Shown in pieces: positions 1 to 11,371 of a stretch of 64,000 nucleotides of DNA. The first letter of the stretch is position 1. Each line of letters begins with the position of its first letter. The translations under genes were made by a program, and so were the position numbers. This DNA is from Bryopsis sp. KO-2023. Lineage: Eukaryota; Chlorophyta; Ulvophyceae; Bryopsidales; Bryopsidaceae. The DNA lies in assembly GCA_030272585.1 (NCBI GenBank), contig BSYQ01000001.1:3844001-3908000 (forward strand), written 5' to 3'. Under the pieces are notes generated by a model. The model was not told the origin of the DNA. It saw only the letters and a list, made by a program, of their open reading frames with translations, and made no database searches.

Positions 1-4
1 AATC

Positions 5-1151
5 ATGGAGGCCAGGAGCGCTGCCGTTTGCTTGCTGATGGTGGTTTCGCTTGCGGCTCCTGGTGAGCATATGATTCGGTTCAGAGATCCCATATCTCGC
101 TTTCCGTGTGCGAGAGGCGAGTAGGTGACTTTCCGTGCGACGTCCATCAGGGTTCGCCGATACCACGCTGACGCTTATGTTGATCAAACCTGACGCTTTG
201 GACAAGGCCGAAGAAATCAAACACGAGCTGGCTGGAAGTGGATTTTCCATCTTGAACTACCATGAATGCAGCCTTGATGGAGAAGCTATAGCTCAGTTCT
301 ATGCAGAACACAAAGGGGTAGGGGCTGTGAGCAGTATCAGGGTTTTCTTTGAAATATCAACACTTTTACAAGGTCAATAGGTAGGATAGACCGGCTGCAC
401 CCTCTCTAAACACAATAGGCTCATATTTTCCCAGCTTGGGTGGGATGCACCCCGCTGCTCCAGACAATCCGACAGCTGTGCCAGATTGGCGATTCACAAA
501 AAATCATCATTGTTGTTTTGTTTCAGAAATCTTTCTTCAATGAGCTGCTGGGTTACATGGGAGGGTGAGTCATACAATCAATCAGCATCTGATGCTGCAT
601 GACGGTGACGATCTGCTTTCTTCTTTCGGCACCGGGCATGAATGGATGGTTTGACTTGAATAAATGGTAGATCTTTCTTTGGACAGCCGCCAGCTGGCAG
701 CAATGGTCCTAGAAGGAGATAATGCCGTGACAAGAATCAGGGATATGCTTGGTCCAACGGATCCTACCCAAGCAAGGCAAACACATCCATCAAGGTAAAT
801 TGTGTTCTGAGCCTTGTTGCAGTCGAAAGAAAGTGACCTCTAGTGTAAGATCGGTGAGAAATTACACTGGCATGGAACATTTCTATTTGTACACATTTTG
901 CGATATTGGTTGGATCTGCATCCGTAATGCTCCACATACAAAGGAAAGCATCTTTTCTTGTCAAAATCTGCTGGGATCAATGTATCGTTTCTGAATATGG
1001 CCACGACAGCTTGCGAGCTCGTTTTGGGAAAACAATGACTGCTAATGGGATCCACGCGTCAGACTCAGAAGAAGCTGCGTTGCGAGAAATCGAGTATTTC
1101 TTCCCAAGCAGAGCCAAAGAAATGAAAGCCGAAATGAAAGATGAACTTTGA
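5..1151 (+). CDS. Nucleoside diphosphate kinase with N-terminal signal peptide
   Basis: NDP kinases move the terminal phosphate between nucleoside tri- and diphosphates through a phosphohistidine. Five exons can be placed with GT-AG borders and matching phases: 5-62, 151-317, 527-564, 687-794 and 1010-1151. They give 170 residues. The N-terminus has a short charged start, then a hydrophobic stretch (VCLLMVVSLAAP) ending in GFA, which looks like a cleavable signal peptide. The kinase domain follows with LTLMLIKPDAL near residues 26-36, QLAAMVLEGDNAV in the middle, and NGIHASDSEEA with the catalytic His at about 139. The form RxxFGKT...NxxH resembles group II enzymes (NME6-like) more than the cytosolic group I. 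The start is the first ATG in the window, so an upstream exon cannot be excluded. The secretory leader is unusual for this family. The assignment to the NDPK family is secure; location and subfamily are inferred. Confidence 0.88.
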
Positions 1152-1506
1152 CATTTTTAGACATGAACAAATGACTGGGATCGATCGATTTTCTGCATAT
1201 TTATGGGTGTACTTGATGCTCTGTAACCATTCTAATAGTGCAACAATTCCTCTGCACACAATTCCGTTAATTTTTGATGTCAGTTGTTACTAATTTCCAC
1301 ATTTTCCGGTAGCCAAGAATCACCTCATCTTTCTGTCAACTAAGAATCAATCAAAAAAATTTCCAAAAAATTGAGAATCAAAAGAATGGTAAAGAATTCG
1401 GTGGTCAAAACTCTTCTCTCTCAAAACGACGAATCACGACGGACCAGCCGCCGCCATCAAAGTCAATTAAATGCATCGCCAGACATCCGTGGGGGAAGGG
1501 TGACGA
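1152..1506. other. Intergenic, convergent 3' ends
   Basis: This spacer lies between the 3' end of the NDP kinase (+) and the 3' end of the MoaE-like gene (-). It is moderately AT-rich. A TGTAA element at about 1221 could serve as a poly(A) signal, as is common in green algae. I see no gene. Confidence 0.4.
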
Positions 1507-1872
1507 TTATGACGCAATCTTCTGTAACTGCACTCTGGACAGTTGCTCCAGAATCTCTCTGGCGGCGATCGTCGCTTCGGAGGGTGTGTGGCCACTGACT
1601 GCAATTATCAAACTCTTGTCGCTCTGAGGGACAATCCCCAACCTGATGATCAAAGCTATGCCTCCAAGATCTCGCGTTTCTTTCACGCAATCGCAGATTT
1701 TGTGGATGGCTTCCTCCAAGGATCGATAGGCAGTGAACCAGCGCTTGTTTCTCTTCTCAGACTCCACGATAGGATTCAAAAAGATTTCGTTCGCTGGCCA
1801 TGTCATGTCTCTGGGTTCAGACGGTCCGTTGAGTTGAATCATCTTTCGAGTCATCCCCAGATTTATCACCTG
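1507..1872 (-). CDS. MoaE-like protein (molybdopterin synthase large subunit), partial or diverged
   Basis: MoaE is the large subunit of molybdopterin synthase, which inserts two dithiolene sulfurs into precursor Z during molybdenum cofactor synthesis. The exon encodes about 120 residues. The C-terminal half matches the family core: TAYRSLEEAIHKICD (MoaE: YEAYEPMAEKE...), then IALIIRLGIVPQSDKS, then LIIAVSGHTPSEA and a helix ending EILEQL. Two family features are not visible: the N-terminal strand with the GAVxxFxGxxR motif, and the lysine region (PIWKKE) that normally follows the last helix. A good acceptor (pyrimidine tract plus CAG) ends at about 1873, so upstream exons probably exist, but I could not place them. 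The first ATG inside the exon is at 1854. This may be a true but divergent MOCS2B or a truncated copy. The family call is moderate. Confidence 0.5.
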   Translation of the reverse strand, partial: QVINLGMTRKMIQLNGPSEPRDMTWPANEIFLNPIVESEKRNKRWFTAYRSLEEAIHKICDCVKETRDLGGIALIIRLGIVPQSDKSLIIAVSGHTPSEATIAAREILEQLSRVQLQKIAS

Positions 1873-2875
1873 TGCAGAGAAGACCAATGCCCACAGCCTC
1901 AGAAAGAGGTGATTGCATTGTCATACTGAGTGTGTGTTTCTGTGTAAGTATAGGTTAGTTCTTTCGTTTGTATTCCTTTTTCTTCTCTTTTGTGGCTCGA
2001 CTTCACCACCTGACCAAAGCTTGAAAAGCTTGCGATTTCTGTTTTGCCTGGTCGCGCCAAGTTGCTACATCTCACGACTTGGGCAACTGACGGCAACGGC
2101 CTGCATGAAATCTTGATAAGATCATCGTCCGGTCGCTGTGGTGATTGGTGGGGGTTGGCTTGGATGGAAAGTATTCGATCCTTGTTTTCTGGCTCGTCTC
2201 CACCACCACAATATCTTGTGACGTGGCTTGTATATTGACTTTCGGTTGGATGTGTGGGATTGAGAGGTGTAGTGGTGCCAGAATTCCCTAACGAAACAGC
2301 CTCCACAAATCGATCACGTGACTCTTCCGCAGGCAGCCATTGATTTTCACAGTGCTTGTTTGTGGAGGAGGATTCTACAGAATTTGATGATGGGTGGTGT
2401 GGTCAAGATTATTCTGAGCAGACTTTGGGCTGTTGGCTCGGCTGTAGCGATCCCCTACCCGAAGACGCACTTTTTCGAGGTTGGATGGGTTTCAAGAGCG
2501 CCGTCCCAATGGCCGATTCTGACACGCACGCCCTAGCGACGCCGGGTGAGAGCTCCAATGGTACCAAAAGTTTGTCCTACAGAGTAAATATAATCAGTAT
2601 ATGGTTGTGCAGCAAAAGGAAGATCCTATCGACGGGGACAAAACGCTCGATCGCACAGCCAACAGCCCATTGTAACGCGTGTTTTGGCTCCGCTCTACAG
2701 ACGTTTTCGCCGTCCAAATCTGCTGCATTTTCGTCTTGCTTGCTCGGTCTTTCCGGCCAATATTACATGTACAACATCCAATTAAACAAACTTGCTGCCC
2801 CCTGTTCCCCAATCCGATGTGCGACCCCCCCCCCCCCAGCAACAAACTTTCTCCTTTGGTGTTTCAAACTCGGAT
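1873..2875. other. Upstream region of MoaE-like gene and downstream region of MYB gene
   Basis: The region lies between two genes that both read on the minus strand. It probably holds undetected 5' exons or the promoter of the MoaE-like gene and the 3' UTR of the MYB gene. A run of ten C sits near 2827. Several open frames of 70-200 codons run through it on both strands, but none shows a recognisable domain or a consistent splice structure. Confidence 0.3.
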
Positions 2876-5498
2876 CTATTCCTGCCCCTGCTGCCCCTGC
2901 TGCGGTAACGAGGGCGGCGAAACCACCAGCGACAGCCCCACAGGACATGGCAAAGACGTCGTGGCTGTGACTACCCCCTCTACCGCCGCCACGCCAGGGT
3001 CGTTCCCGCTCGGTTCTAGAACGGTGCTCTCCAGAACTGCGGGTGGCGGCTTCGACACGGCAGGGACAGAATCTCCGGCGCCGTCGTCCGTCGCAACTAC
3101 GGCACCGTTCAAAATACTTTCCAATTGTTCAACCCTTTCGCTCAGCCTGCTTTTCTCCGCAGTCAGAGCTTCGATCTCTTCCCTAGCGTCCACGAGTTCG
3201 CTCTGTGTCTGGTTGAGTCTATTCACGAAATCCCCCCGTAAAATTGCCAAATCTGCGGCGGTGGCGACTCTATCGGCAGCAGGCGTTTTTATCGACGTCG
3301 AACCTTGACAAGAGACAGAATCGATGGGGGGGACGCTTTCGCTCAAAATTCCGTCCATATAGAATTTAACAGCGTCTCGAATCTGCTCGCCGATTTCTAA
3401 CGTCGATTGCCCATGCACGATGTAGATGTCTTGATGATTGCCCTCCCGTTGGATGTCTGACCCGCTTGGTCTGCCATGTCGGCGCTGTTGACAGAGACAA
3501 GGGGAAAAAAAAAAGATGTGTTTATTGCAAAAAAAAAGAAACCACCAAAAATCCGAAACTGTTTCTTTTTTTTTTCTTCCTTAAAGTGTCCCCCAACTGG
3601 CAATCCTAATTCCAATCCATTCTAATCATTTTTTTTTGGTCTTTTCTTTTTCTATTCGCAGAGGATTCGCGTCACAATGGGCTGTTGGGCTCGTTGCGAT
3701 TTTCATATTTCCAAAACTGCACCATTCCCTGTCAAGATCTCATTGCACTGTGGAAGTGTGTTTCAGCAATCAATTATGTGCCATTGCAATTTTTTTAACC
3801 CCCTCAAAAATGACTCGAGGAAAAATGTGGACTCGAAGGGTAAAACTTCAAATGTACATTTTTTTCTGCACATGTCCAATTTTGTGTCATTGATTCCACA
3901 AAATGAAAACGAAACAGGAATCAGCTATGGCAGAAAAAATCAGCCTTTTTTCATGATATGGAAATAGATTCTCACCTCTTCGGGTTCTTCGTCACTGAGC
4001 CAATTCATGAGATCGTCCATCTCGGTCACATTGCTTGTAGCAATTGCCTGAGAAACAAGCCCCTCAGCAGGGGTAGCAGACTCCCTTTTCAGCGGAGGGG
4101 GGGGCGGTACAGAGGCCAAAGTCCAACCACTGGATGATGGAGGCAGCTGAGGAATGAACGAATGAAGGCCCGAGCAGCCCACGTCTGACTTCGCGGGGAA
4201 TCGACCCATGGTCTGTCCAAGTCCTGCTTGATCGCTGGCGACTCTATCCATGGCTTCCTGAGCTAGGATGTCGAACCGACCGGTCGCAGGCATCATCTTC
4301 TCATGTCCACTTTCCAAACTCACATCCCCTATGCCTCGTACGATTCGAGGTCCCATCGGTTTCCTCGCACTCGACCGCACAGGGCTGCTTTTCTTTTTCA
4401 ACTTGGATGCGTTGTCCCACGATGGGCGATAGCTGGGATCGCACTCCTCGTTAGCTTTCCTTTTCTTCTGCCGGTCGGACCAGAAAAGGTTCAAGCTCTT
4501 CATGTACATCTTAAGAATCGATGTATGCACTGATTGGTCATCTGCATGGTCTCTCCGCCGGAGGGTTGCATTCCAGTGATTTTTGACTGCATTTTCGGTC
4601 CTCCCAGGCATGTGTTTCGCGATGTCGGCCCATCGATTGCCCAGCAGCTTGTGCATTTCTATCAGCTGGCTTTCCTCCTTTTCAGTCCATGCATCTCTAT
4701 TGATGTCAGGTCTCAGATGATTGTTCCATCTTTCCCTGCACTGCTTCCCAATCCTTCCATGATGCTCTTCCTTGCCGAAAGATTTGTTTAACGCACGCGC
4801 TATCACGCTCCAGTTTCCTTCGCCGTGTTCGTTGACCAACCTGTTTATTTTTTCCCCCAAGCAAACAAAACAAAAAAACGCGCCTGCGCCGTCAGTCCAA
4901 CGAAAACGTTGACTGAAGTCACACAAGTTGACCGCGTTTTTTTTTTATAAACGTAACCCCCTGCCCGGTGAAGGCAGGTGGCCGAAACAAAAATAGGACG
5001 AAACCCTCCCTTTTCATAAAACGCAAGAAACGGCATAACGCACTCCATATGACGCAACAAAAAAATAGAGTCCTTGGCGAAACAAAACGGGTCTAGAAAT
5101 GTGTCAGACCGTGGGGGCCGAAAACCGAACCGAACGCCGCACAACAACAAGACGACAGCACGCGACGTGACATCCCGTCAAAACAAAATTGGCAAATCTC
5201 GCCGGTAACTCCCCGAGAATCCGGTCAAATATGAGGCGGCTGTGCGTTTGCCGCCGAAAAGTGTCCCCACTGACCTGATCAAAACTTCGTCTTCTTCAGT
5301 GCTCCAGCCACCTTTAATTTTGGCAACTGGATGTCGCCTTTTTTTCACGCGAAGGACTTGTCCGCGCACGGCCTCCCTTGCCATCGCCATCAGGCCACTG
5401 TTTTCGCACAACACAGAGCTAGTTGGTGTTCGTCCGATTTCTGTCGCTGCTGGTTCCGCGTTCTCTTCGACTCTCCGAACCACCAGCTCAACACACAT
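2876..5498 (-). CDS. R2R3 MYB transcription factor with C-terminal coiled coil
   Basis: The protein is a nuclear DNA-binding regulator. Three exons in consistent phase (5498-5275, 4840-3976, 3484-2876) give 565 residues. R2 begins at [16 protein letters not shown] (about 60-75) and runs through [18 protein letters not shown]3 runs from [15 protein letters not shown] to [18 protein letters not shown] (about 124-173). The pair resembles plant MYB98/118/119. The tryptophans of R2 lie at about 65, 85 and 113, so the second gap is about nine residues longer than usual (insert near KSFGKEEHH). After R3 come a Lys/Arg-rich segment (RQKKRK, a likely nuclear signal), a proline-rich stretch, and an acidic [11 protein letters not shown] patch that could be an activation motif. 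The last exon adds a heptad-like coiled coil ([19 protein letters not shown]). The start is the first in-frame ATG of the R2 exon; earlier exons are possible. Joining the last exon rests only on phase and splice signals. Confidence 0.8.
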
Positions 5499-7309
5499 GC
5501 GGTTTTGAGACCGGGACCGAGGAACGCGTTGCGGGTTCCCAGTATTCCTTTTTTTTTCCGTGGCTCCGAGGTTCTTTTGCCAGAAGTAGAACGTGAGTCT
5601 GCGTTTGTGTCCGGTTTTGGCAGGAGTTGTAACCCCAGCCGGTGAGTGCGACGCAACGGATGACAAGATTCGTTAAAGAGTGTCCATTCGACAAAAAGGA
5701 CGTTACTGAAAGACCGTATTCGAGCTTTTGACAGTACAGATTTGCAATCGTATGGTGAAAAATTGGTCGGCGGTTGCCAAAAAGACTCAATTGGTGAGCG
5801 CAACCCACCGCTTCTCTTCGCGACCCGAAGCTGTCAATCCTCCCTTCGATGCGTCGTTCTTTGTCCGAACTGGCAAGCGTTACGCGCGTAGAGGAGCGAG
5901 CCCCAAATCACCTTCGTTGCACCGAGGACACACACACACAACTTCGCGTGGACTGCTCCCTTATCCAGGAAAAAAACGGACGAAGAGAGAAAAAAAAGCG
6001 TTTTGCGCTGGGACAGCCGGAAGGTGTTGCACAACAAAAGACGATACCATTCAGAAAGAAAAGACCATCTACGGAGAAACTGTGGGAAGGCGCGGTGTGC
6101 GCGCGCGCGTTGTCCGCTCCGAGCGTTACCACAAACGCGTGAAAATGGCGGGAAAAAACGAAAGCACCCCTCAAACACGCGCACGCACCGCCTGCCAAAC
6201 TCTTTTCGAAACGTTATCAAGAACAACCAGCACAAAAACTTTTATCGAAACCGTTTCCACACCGAGAAACGCGTCAGGCCTTTTTTCTTCTTTTCTTTTT
6301 TCCCCTTGCCCGAGTCCGACTCAACGGAAACGCCAGCTGGCAACTCTCAAAAAGACGAAAACCTGCCAACAGGGTCGGCTACGACAACTGCTCAAACGTT
6401 TTTTTTTTTCCTTCGCGGTCCACTCTGCCTGGGTGCGGTGGCCTTCTCGTGTCGAAGTGGCACTAGTCAAGAAGGTACTGCCGTAAAAGGTACCAAAGGA
6501 CTGGTGGTGGAATTGAAGAGAACCAGTCCATAAATTTGACAGGGATATCTGAAAAGACAGAAATTCTGCCAACCCTCGAACCCAACGATCGCCACCTCCA
6601 ATTGGTGGTGCCACACCGTTGTTGTTGTTGGCCTGTGGGGTTGACTCGTCAAACTAAAGGTTTTTTGGAGATCGATGGTGCGCTCTCCTTGAGGGGGGCA
6701 TCTTCGGTCGGAAAAACCGTCGTCTCGTCAAATATATATTTGACATCCGTTATCATGACAAACCCACCATCAATAAGAAAAAAAGAGTGACCATGACTTT
6801 CTCACCAGATTTTTCGGGGTTTCTTTTTTAATAATATAACCGACTTGATGTGGGGAAACGGCGTCGAACGCCCGTCAGGGGCAGGCCATTTTGATCGAGA
6901 GGTACTAGGGGTGGGAAAAACAGTGTCGGTTGATGAACGGTTGGGAACCGGGGCAGAAACTGAAACACTAACGACGACGCTGACAGCTTTCCTCCCCGGG
7001 ATCTGGTTTCCACTCTGTTTTCAGACAGCTGCACATACTTCAGCTGAACTGGCTTGACCCAACAGCTGGGAAACTCTAGAAGGCTGACCAATCATTTGCA
7101 TTTCCAGATCACTCGAAATACAGGTTTCTGGCTCCAGGGGAATTGATTTGTGTGTCCTCCCAACCTGCGTAATGTTCCCAACCGCCCATCTTACACAGAA
7201 ACAAGCGGTGGGCGGAGCATTGATGTGGGATGATTATTTCGTTTGTCTTGTGTGATCCTGGGGATATAATCTGGCGACCGCTGGAGCGATAGTCGTCGGG
7301 GTATTAGGC
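5499..7309. other. Divergent intergenic region between MYB (-) and thioesterase (+)
   Basis: This is a long shared upstream region for two divergent genes. It is rich in A and T homopolymer runs and CG dinucleotides and has a short CA repeat near 5930-5940. A long open frame (about 5728-6486, +) is present, but its translation is a Lys/Arg/Thr-rich string without domain features. I treat it as non-coding. A TATA-like gggatataat lies at about 7260-7269, close upstream of the thioesterase ATG, and could be its core promoter. Confidence 0.4.
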
Positions 7310-8510
7310 ATGTTCGCGAGTTCCACGATCTCTGGAAAGACTTGTAAAGCCTTCTCCAAGTTCCTTTTGAACGCTCAGCGCTGCAAACCGATCAAGCGTA
7401 CCTGTTCGAACCGTCGACAGGCAATAGTTGCCATGAGTTCGGCAGTTCAGCAAGGAAGGTTCCCTGAGCCCGTCGTCAAGAGAGCTGGGAAGGAACACAA
7501 AGCCACTGTCTTCATGCTGCATGGCCTCGGAGATACGGGGCACGGTTGGGCGGACGTCGCCAGCATGTGGGGAGCCAGCCTGCAGGACGTCAAATTCGTT
7601 TTCCCGACTGCGCCGACAGTAAGTTCGCGCATCCCGAAGCTCGGTCTAAGTTTGCTCATTTCCCAAAACGAAGTTGGCGTGGTGTCGGACACCGTTGTAT
7701 TCTTCCAAGCCTAGCGAAAGGTCGTCAATTGGCGATCGAGAAGGCGAATTAACTCGATTGAGTGATCTGGTGCAGCGGCCGATTACCTTGAACATGGGCA
7801 TGGCAATGCCTGGATGGTTCGACCTCACTTCTTTGGACAAGAACACATGGGTTGATGACAAAGCTGGCATGCAAGAGAGTTTGAGGTGTGGTGGGGAATT
7901 GTCTGACATGCCAACATGCGGTTGAACCCAGCTTCTGTTTTGTTATTTCTCCTGGAGCTGGCACAAGGAGGGTGTAATGTCTTTGTTCAGATACCTGGAG
8001 GGCCTGATCGAAAAGGAAATTGAGAATGGTATCCCTGCCGAATCCATTGCTGTCGCTGGATTCTCGCAAGGCGGGGCGGTTGCCTTGCTGATGCTGCGGT
8101 CAAAGATTGCAGTGTCTGGAATAGTAGGTGGGATTCGACCCTTATTTTCGTGCTCCCGCTTTTTTTTTTAATAGAAGGATTGGGTTTTCTATTTCTTTCC
8201 CCTGGAGCGATTTCGATCTTGGAGGAGAGAGGATGACAGAAATCCTGTGTTTTCAGGAATGAGCACATTCTTGCCTTTGAGGCACGAAACTCCGCTCGTT
8301 TCATCGGAAAACGCAGCCACTCCGGTTCTGCTGTGCCACGGTGACATGGACCAGGTGCTTGCTTACGAAAACGGCAAGGATTCGTTTGAGCTGCTGAAGG
8401 GAACAGGCGTGCAAGCGGATTTCAAGACGTACAGAGGCATGCAACATTCGGCATGCCCAGAGGAGCTGGAGGAAGTGAAACAGTTTTTCACCAAGGTCTT
8501 GAAAAGATGA
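7310..8510 (+). CDS. Acyl-protein thioesterase / lysophospholipase (APT1/2 family)
   Basis: These alpha/beta hydrolases remove palmitate from cysteines of membrane proteins, and some act on lysophospholipids. Four exons with matching phases (7310-7618, 7776-7885, 7991-8127, 8257-8510) give 269 residues. The oxyanion-loop motif TVFMLHGLGDTGHGWAD is in exon 1. RPITLNMGMAMPGWFDL, a hallmark of the APT family, opens exon 2. The nucleophile is Ser165 in GFSQGGAVAL, with Asp217 in HGDMDQVLAY and His249 in GMQHSACPEE, so the triad is complete. The first ATG adds about 50 Arg/Lys/Ser-rich residues before the domain, which could be an organelle transit peptide. The second ATG, at 7433 (MSSAVQQG), would give a normal cytosolic length. 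Family and activity are well supported; targeting is open. Confidence 0.92.
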
Positions 8511-9116
8511 TTGGGAATCCATCGTTGCTAGATGTGCCAAGGAGACCTGGTGCATCTCTCCAAAGGAATCTTGGTGTTCCCCAGCAATGTTTGCACGGTG
8601 AAAATTGACCACCCCTGAGGATTTGATACCGGACGCTGGATGTTGCAGTCCTGAGGCCATGCCATGTTTCATTCCCCTTTTGTAAAGCGTTTCATGCAGC
8701 CATTGTTTGCATGTATTGACCACCACCAGCTCCAGCTGCTATCCAATCAAACCTACTGCACCAATTTCAGGTCACCACCACACCGATGCCTGTTGGGAGG
8801 TGTTTCTTGTCCACATTATTTTAGGTCACTGCCACATCGATTGCTGTTTGGGAGGTGCTTCTTATCCACACACACGATCCCAAGCAACTCCTCCAGACTG
8901 GGGGGAAAATGCACTAGGATTCGTCCAACTTCGCTCCCCAATTTTGAATGATCCCAGAGATCAACGAAATCTTTCACGAGGGCGCAAATCCAAACCCGTC
9001 TGATAACAAATTCTGCGTGTCCAGCAATTGAAGAGTTTTTTCGTTCCACCACCACCACCCACGATACGCGTTCGAATTCGTTGGCAACCCGCCTCGTCCC
9101 TCCTCTAACGCCAAAC
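8511..9116. other. Intergenic region between thioesterase and VDAC
   Basis: This spacer separates two plus-strand genes. It holds a diverged 54-bp tandem duplication (listed separately) and otherwise shows no coding signal. The stretch just before the VDAC start codon is CCACCACC-rich. Confidence 0.4.
8769..8876. repeat. Diverged 54-bp tandem duplication
   Basis: Two adjacent units, 8769-8822 and 8823-8876, each start AGGTCAC and share the core TTGGGAGGTG followed by TTCTT and TCCACA. About three quarters of positions agree by eye. The repeat is intergenic. Confidence 0.7.
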
Positions 9117-10628
9117 ATGAAAGTGCCCGGGTTCTCGGATATCGGCAAGCAGACCAAAGGTACGACCCCATCCAATCCCCCACGCAACCAATCCCGTTTG
9201 CGGAGTTGTCGGTCTTGTTTCTGAGGATTCCAGACGAGTAGTTTTCTGGAGTTCACCAGGGAATCTGGTGGGATACGGTCTGAAGATGGGGATCTGGGTT
9301 GCGTTTCGCAGAACTTCTCTATGGAGGCAAGGGCGGCGTATTCCAGTTCGATCAAAAGCTCAAAGTCACGAAGAAAACGAGCGACGGAGTGGTGGGCACC
9401 CGAGTCCTCCGTCTGATCATGTCACGTTCCCTTTTCCTTTCTCGCTCCTCTGCTTTCAGTTTTTCTGACAGTCGAAAGGCTTGACGTCCCTAATCCTTCG
9501 CTTTGTGCGCATCCTCAATCAGACCTTCGCTTTGAGCTCCGCCAAGAAAGGCGATGGTGTGGAAGCGGATGTGAAAACTACGTACAACTTCGACCCATAC
9601 TCTGTGGAGGTCACCGCCAATCACACCGGAAAGGTATGCAACTTCTGCGCTGCATCAAACGCTCTGAAACGCCTCCTGGACTCCACGGTACAAGCATCTC
9701 GTGAAAACGAAAACTGAAGGAGTTCTGTTTCTTTGTTTTTGGGGGTTTCCTTCCAACAGGTTGGACTCAAGGCAACAGTTTCTGATCTCTTGACTCCTGG
9801 CTTGAAGTGTACTGCAAGTGTGCCACTCCCTATGAGTTCGCCAGCAAAGGTGAGTTCAAAAACCAAAAATGAAACCTATGTCTCTCCAGTCGCACCCTCA
9901 GAAACCATATTCTCCCAACAAACATCTCCACTGATGCTGAAATTCATACAACCAGATTTGTATCTGTATGGAAATCCCTACCTACCAGAGCATCATGGGG
10001 ACACAACATTAGTCTGGGCAAAAGACTACATCCAGAAACTACGTGCATTCACACATGGTGCAATAGAGAAACGCCAACCCAGGTCCCTGATCGTTGTTAT
10101 TTTTTTCCTTTCTTTTTCAAGCTGTCGGTTGGGTATGTTCGCCCGTACCTCAACACCACAGCCAATGTGGAGTTGGCAGCCAGTCCAAAGGTGGATGCCT
10201 CCATGGCCACCGGTCATGGTAATGTTGTGGTCGGAGGAGACTGCTCTTACGACACATCCAAGGGGGATCTCTCTAAATGGGCGTTGGGAGCAGGCTACAG
10301 CGTGCCGGAGTATAATGTCGGACTCTTATGGGCCGATAAGGGGGACACCGTGAAAGCTATGTACTCGCACAAGTTGAACGACGGTGTGGCTGGGGCGGAG
10401 ATCGTGAAATCTTTCAAAGGCGAGGGTAGCACCAAATTCACCCTGGGGATGAGCCACCCAACCAACTCTGGGGCCAACGTGAAGTACAAGTTTGACAGTG
10501 CCGGAGTTTTGTCTGTGCTTTGGGAGCAGAGTTTGGATAAGTCCACCAAGATCGGGCTGTCGACGCAAACGAATGTGAAGGACATCGAAAAGGGTGCCAA
10601 GCTCGGTGTTTCTTTGGAAATGAACTGA
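9117..10628 (+). CDS. VDAC: Voltage-dependent anion channel (mitochondrial porin)
   Basis: VDAC forms the 19-strand beta barrel that lets metabolites such as ATP and ADP cross the mitochondrial outer membrane. Five exons in phase (9117-9159, 9312-9391, 9523-9633, 9760-9849, 10122-10628) give 276 residues, close to the usual 275-285. The start MKVPGFSDIGKQTKG gives the N-terminal helix segment. It is followed by LLYGGKGGVFQFDQKLKV and by barrel strands of alternating hydrophobic and polar residues (YNFDPYSVEVTANHTGK; VGYVRPYLNTTANVELA; DTVKAMYSHKLND). The C-terminal part includes the eukaryotic porin signature region (GAGYSVPEYNVGLLWADKGD) and ends KGAKLGVSLEMN. There is no cleavable targeting peptide, as expected for this family. 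Nothing looks broken. Confidence 0.95.
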
Positions 10629-11371
10629 AATTTATGCGCGGCCAGCAGCAATGGGTTTCCACCTCGAGTCTTACCTTGAACAAAAGGGGAAGGAGTGAAA
10701 AAGAACAATGGGAAAAGGAAAATTATACGGCATGCGAGCGGAGGAGCAACGAAAAGAGAAAGATAAGCGCGTGTTGGGTAGATTAGTTGGAGGAAAACAG
10801 AATGCGGAGGTGGTTTATGTAGTAAAGTAACAGGGGAGAAAGAAGAAAGGTATGAGGTGATTTTGCTCAATTTTGGTGGCTACGGGAGGGGGGGAGGGGG
10901 TATATCTTTTCACGCATGCAGCAGTAAACGGAAAAGAAAAAGGGTAAGCAAAAGAAAAAAAAAGAAAGAATGTGTGTCGTTCGTCTGGACACGGTTTAAT
11001 AGCTCTTGTTCTCTCGATGGCTTTTCTCCATGGTTTTCTGTTGGGATGCGGTGGTGCTGTTGTGACGTCATTGTGGAACAAGGTGTCTTTTTCCATTGTG
11101 TGATGGAATTTTCTGGTCAGATTTTGGGATCTGATAAAAATTGACTGAAAACACATATTTCAGAGTCCAGTCTGCAAGCCTCAGGGTGCATGATTGCAGT
11201 GTTTTCTGGAGAAAGCACACACACACACAAACAAAAAATTCTTGACAGCAACTCAACCCCCGTCCGATGGAGTTGGCAACTGCTCTCTCCTCGTAGCCCA
11301 TAGAAATGCTACGATGCCGTGCTGGAAAACGCACATAACTTGACGTCCTTCACCCCCGACGATTTCATGGC
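10629..11371. other. Intergenic region between VDAC and phosphofructokinase
   Basis: This spacer between two plus-strand genes is purine-rich on the plus strand (GGGAGGGGGGAGG near 10884) and has a CA repeat near 11217-11230. It should hold the VDAC 3' UTR and the phosphofructokinase promoter. No gene seen. Confidence 0.4.

Noticed and set aside
2356-3308. Plus-strand open frames opposite the MYB last exon
   Set aside because: They are the reverse of the coiled-coil exon and flanking C-rich sequence, with no recognisable domain.
5728-6486. Open frame of 252 codons (+) in the MYB/thioesterase divergent region
   Set aside because: The translation is Lys/Arg/Thr-rich and low in complexity and has no domain. 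Overlapping frames are equally open, so it is probably a composition effect.
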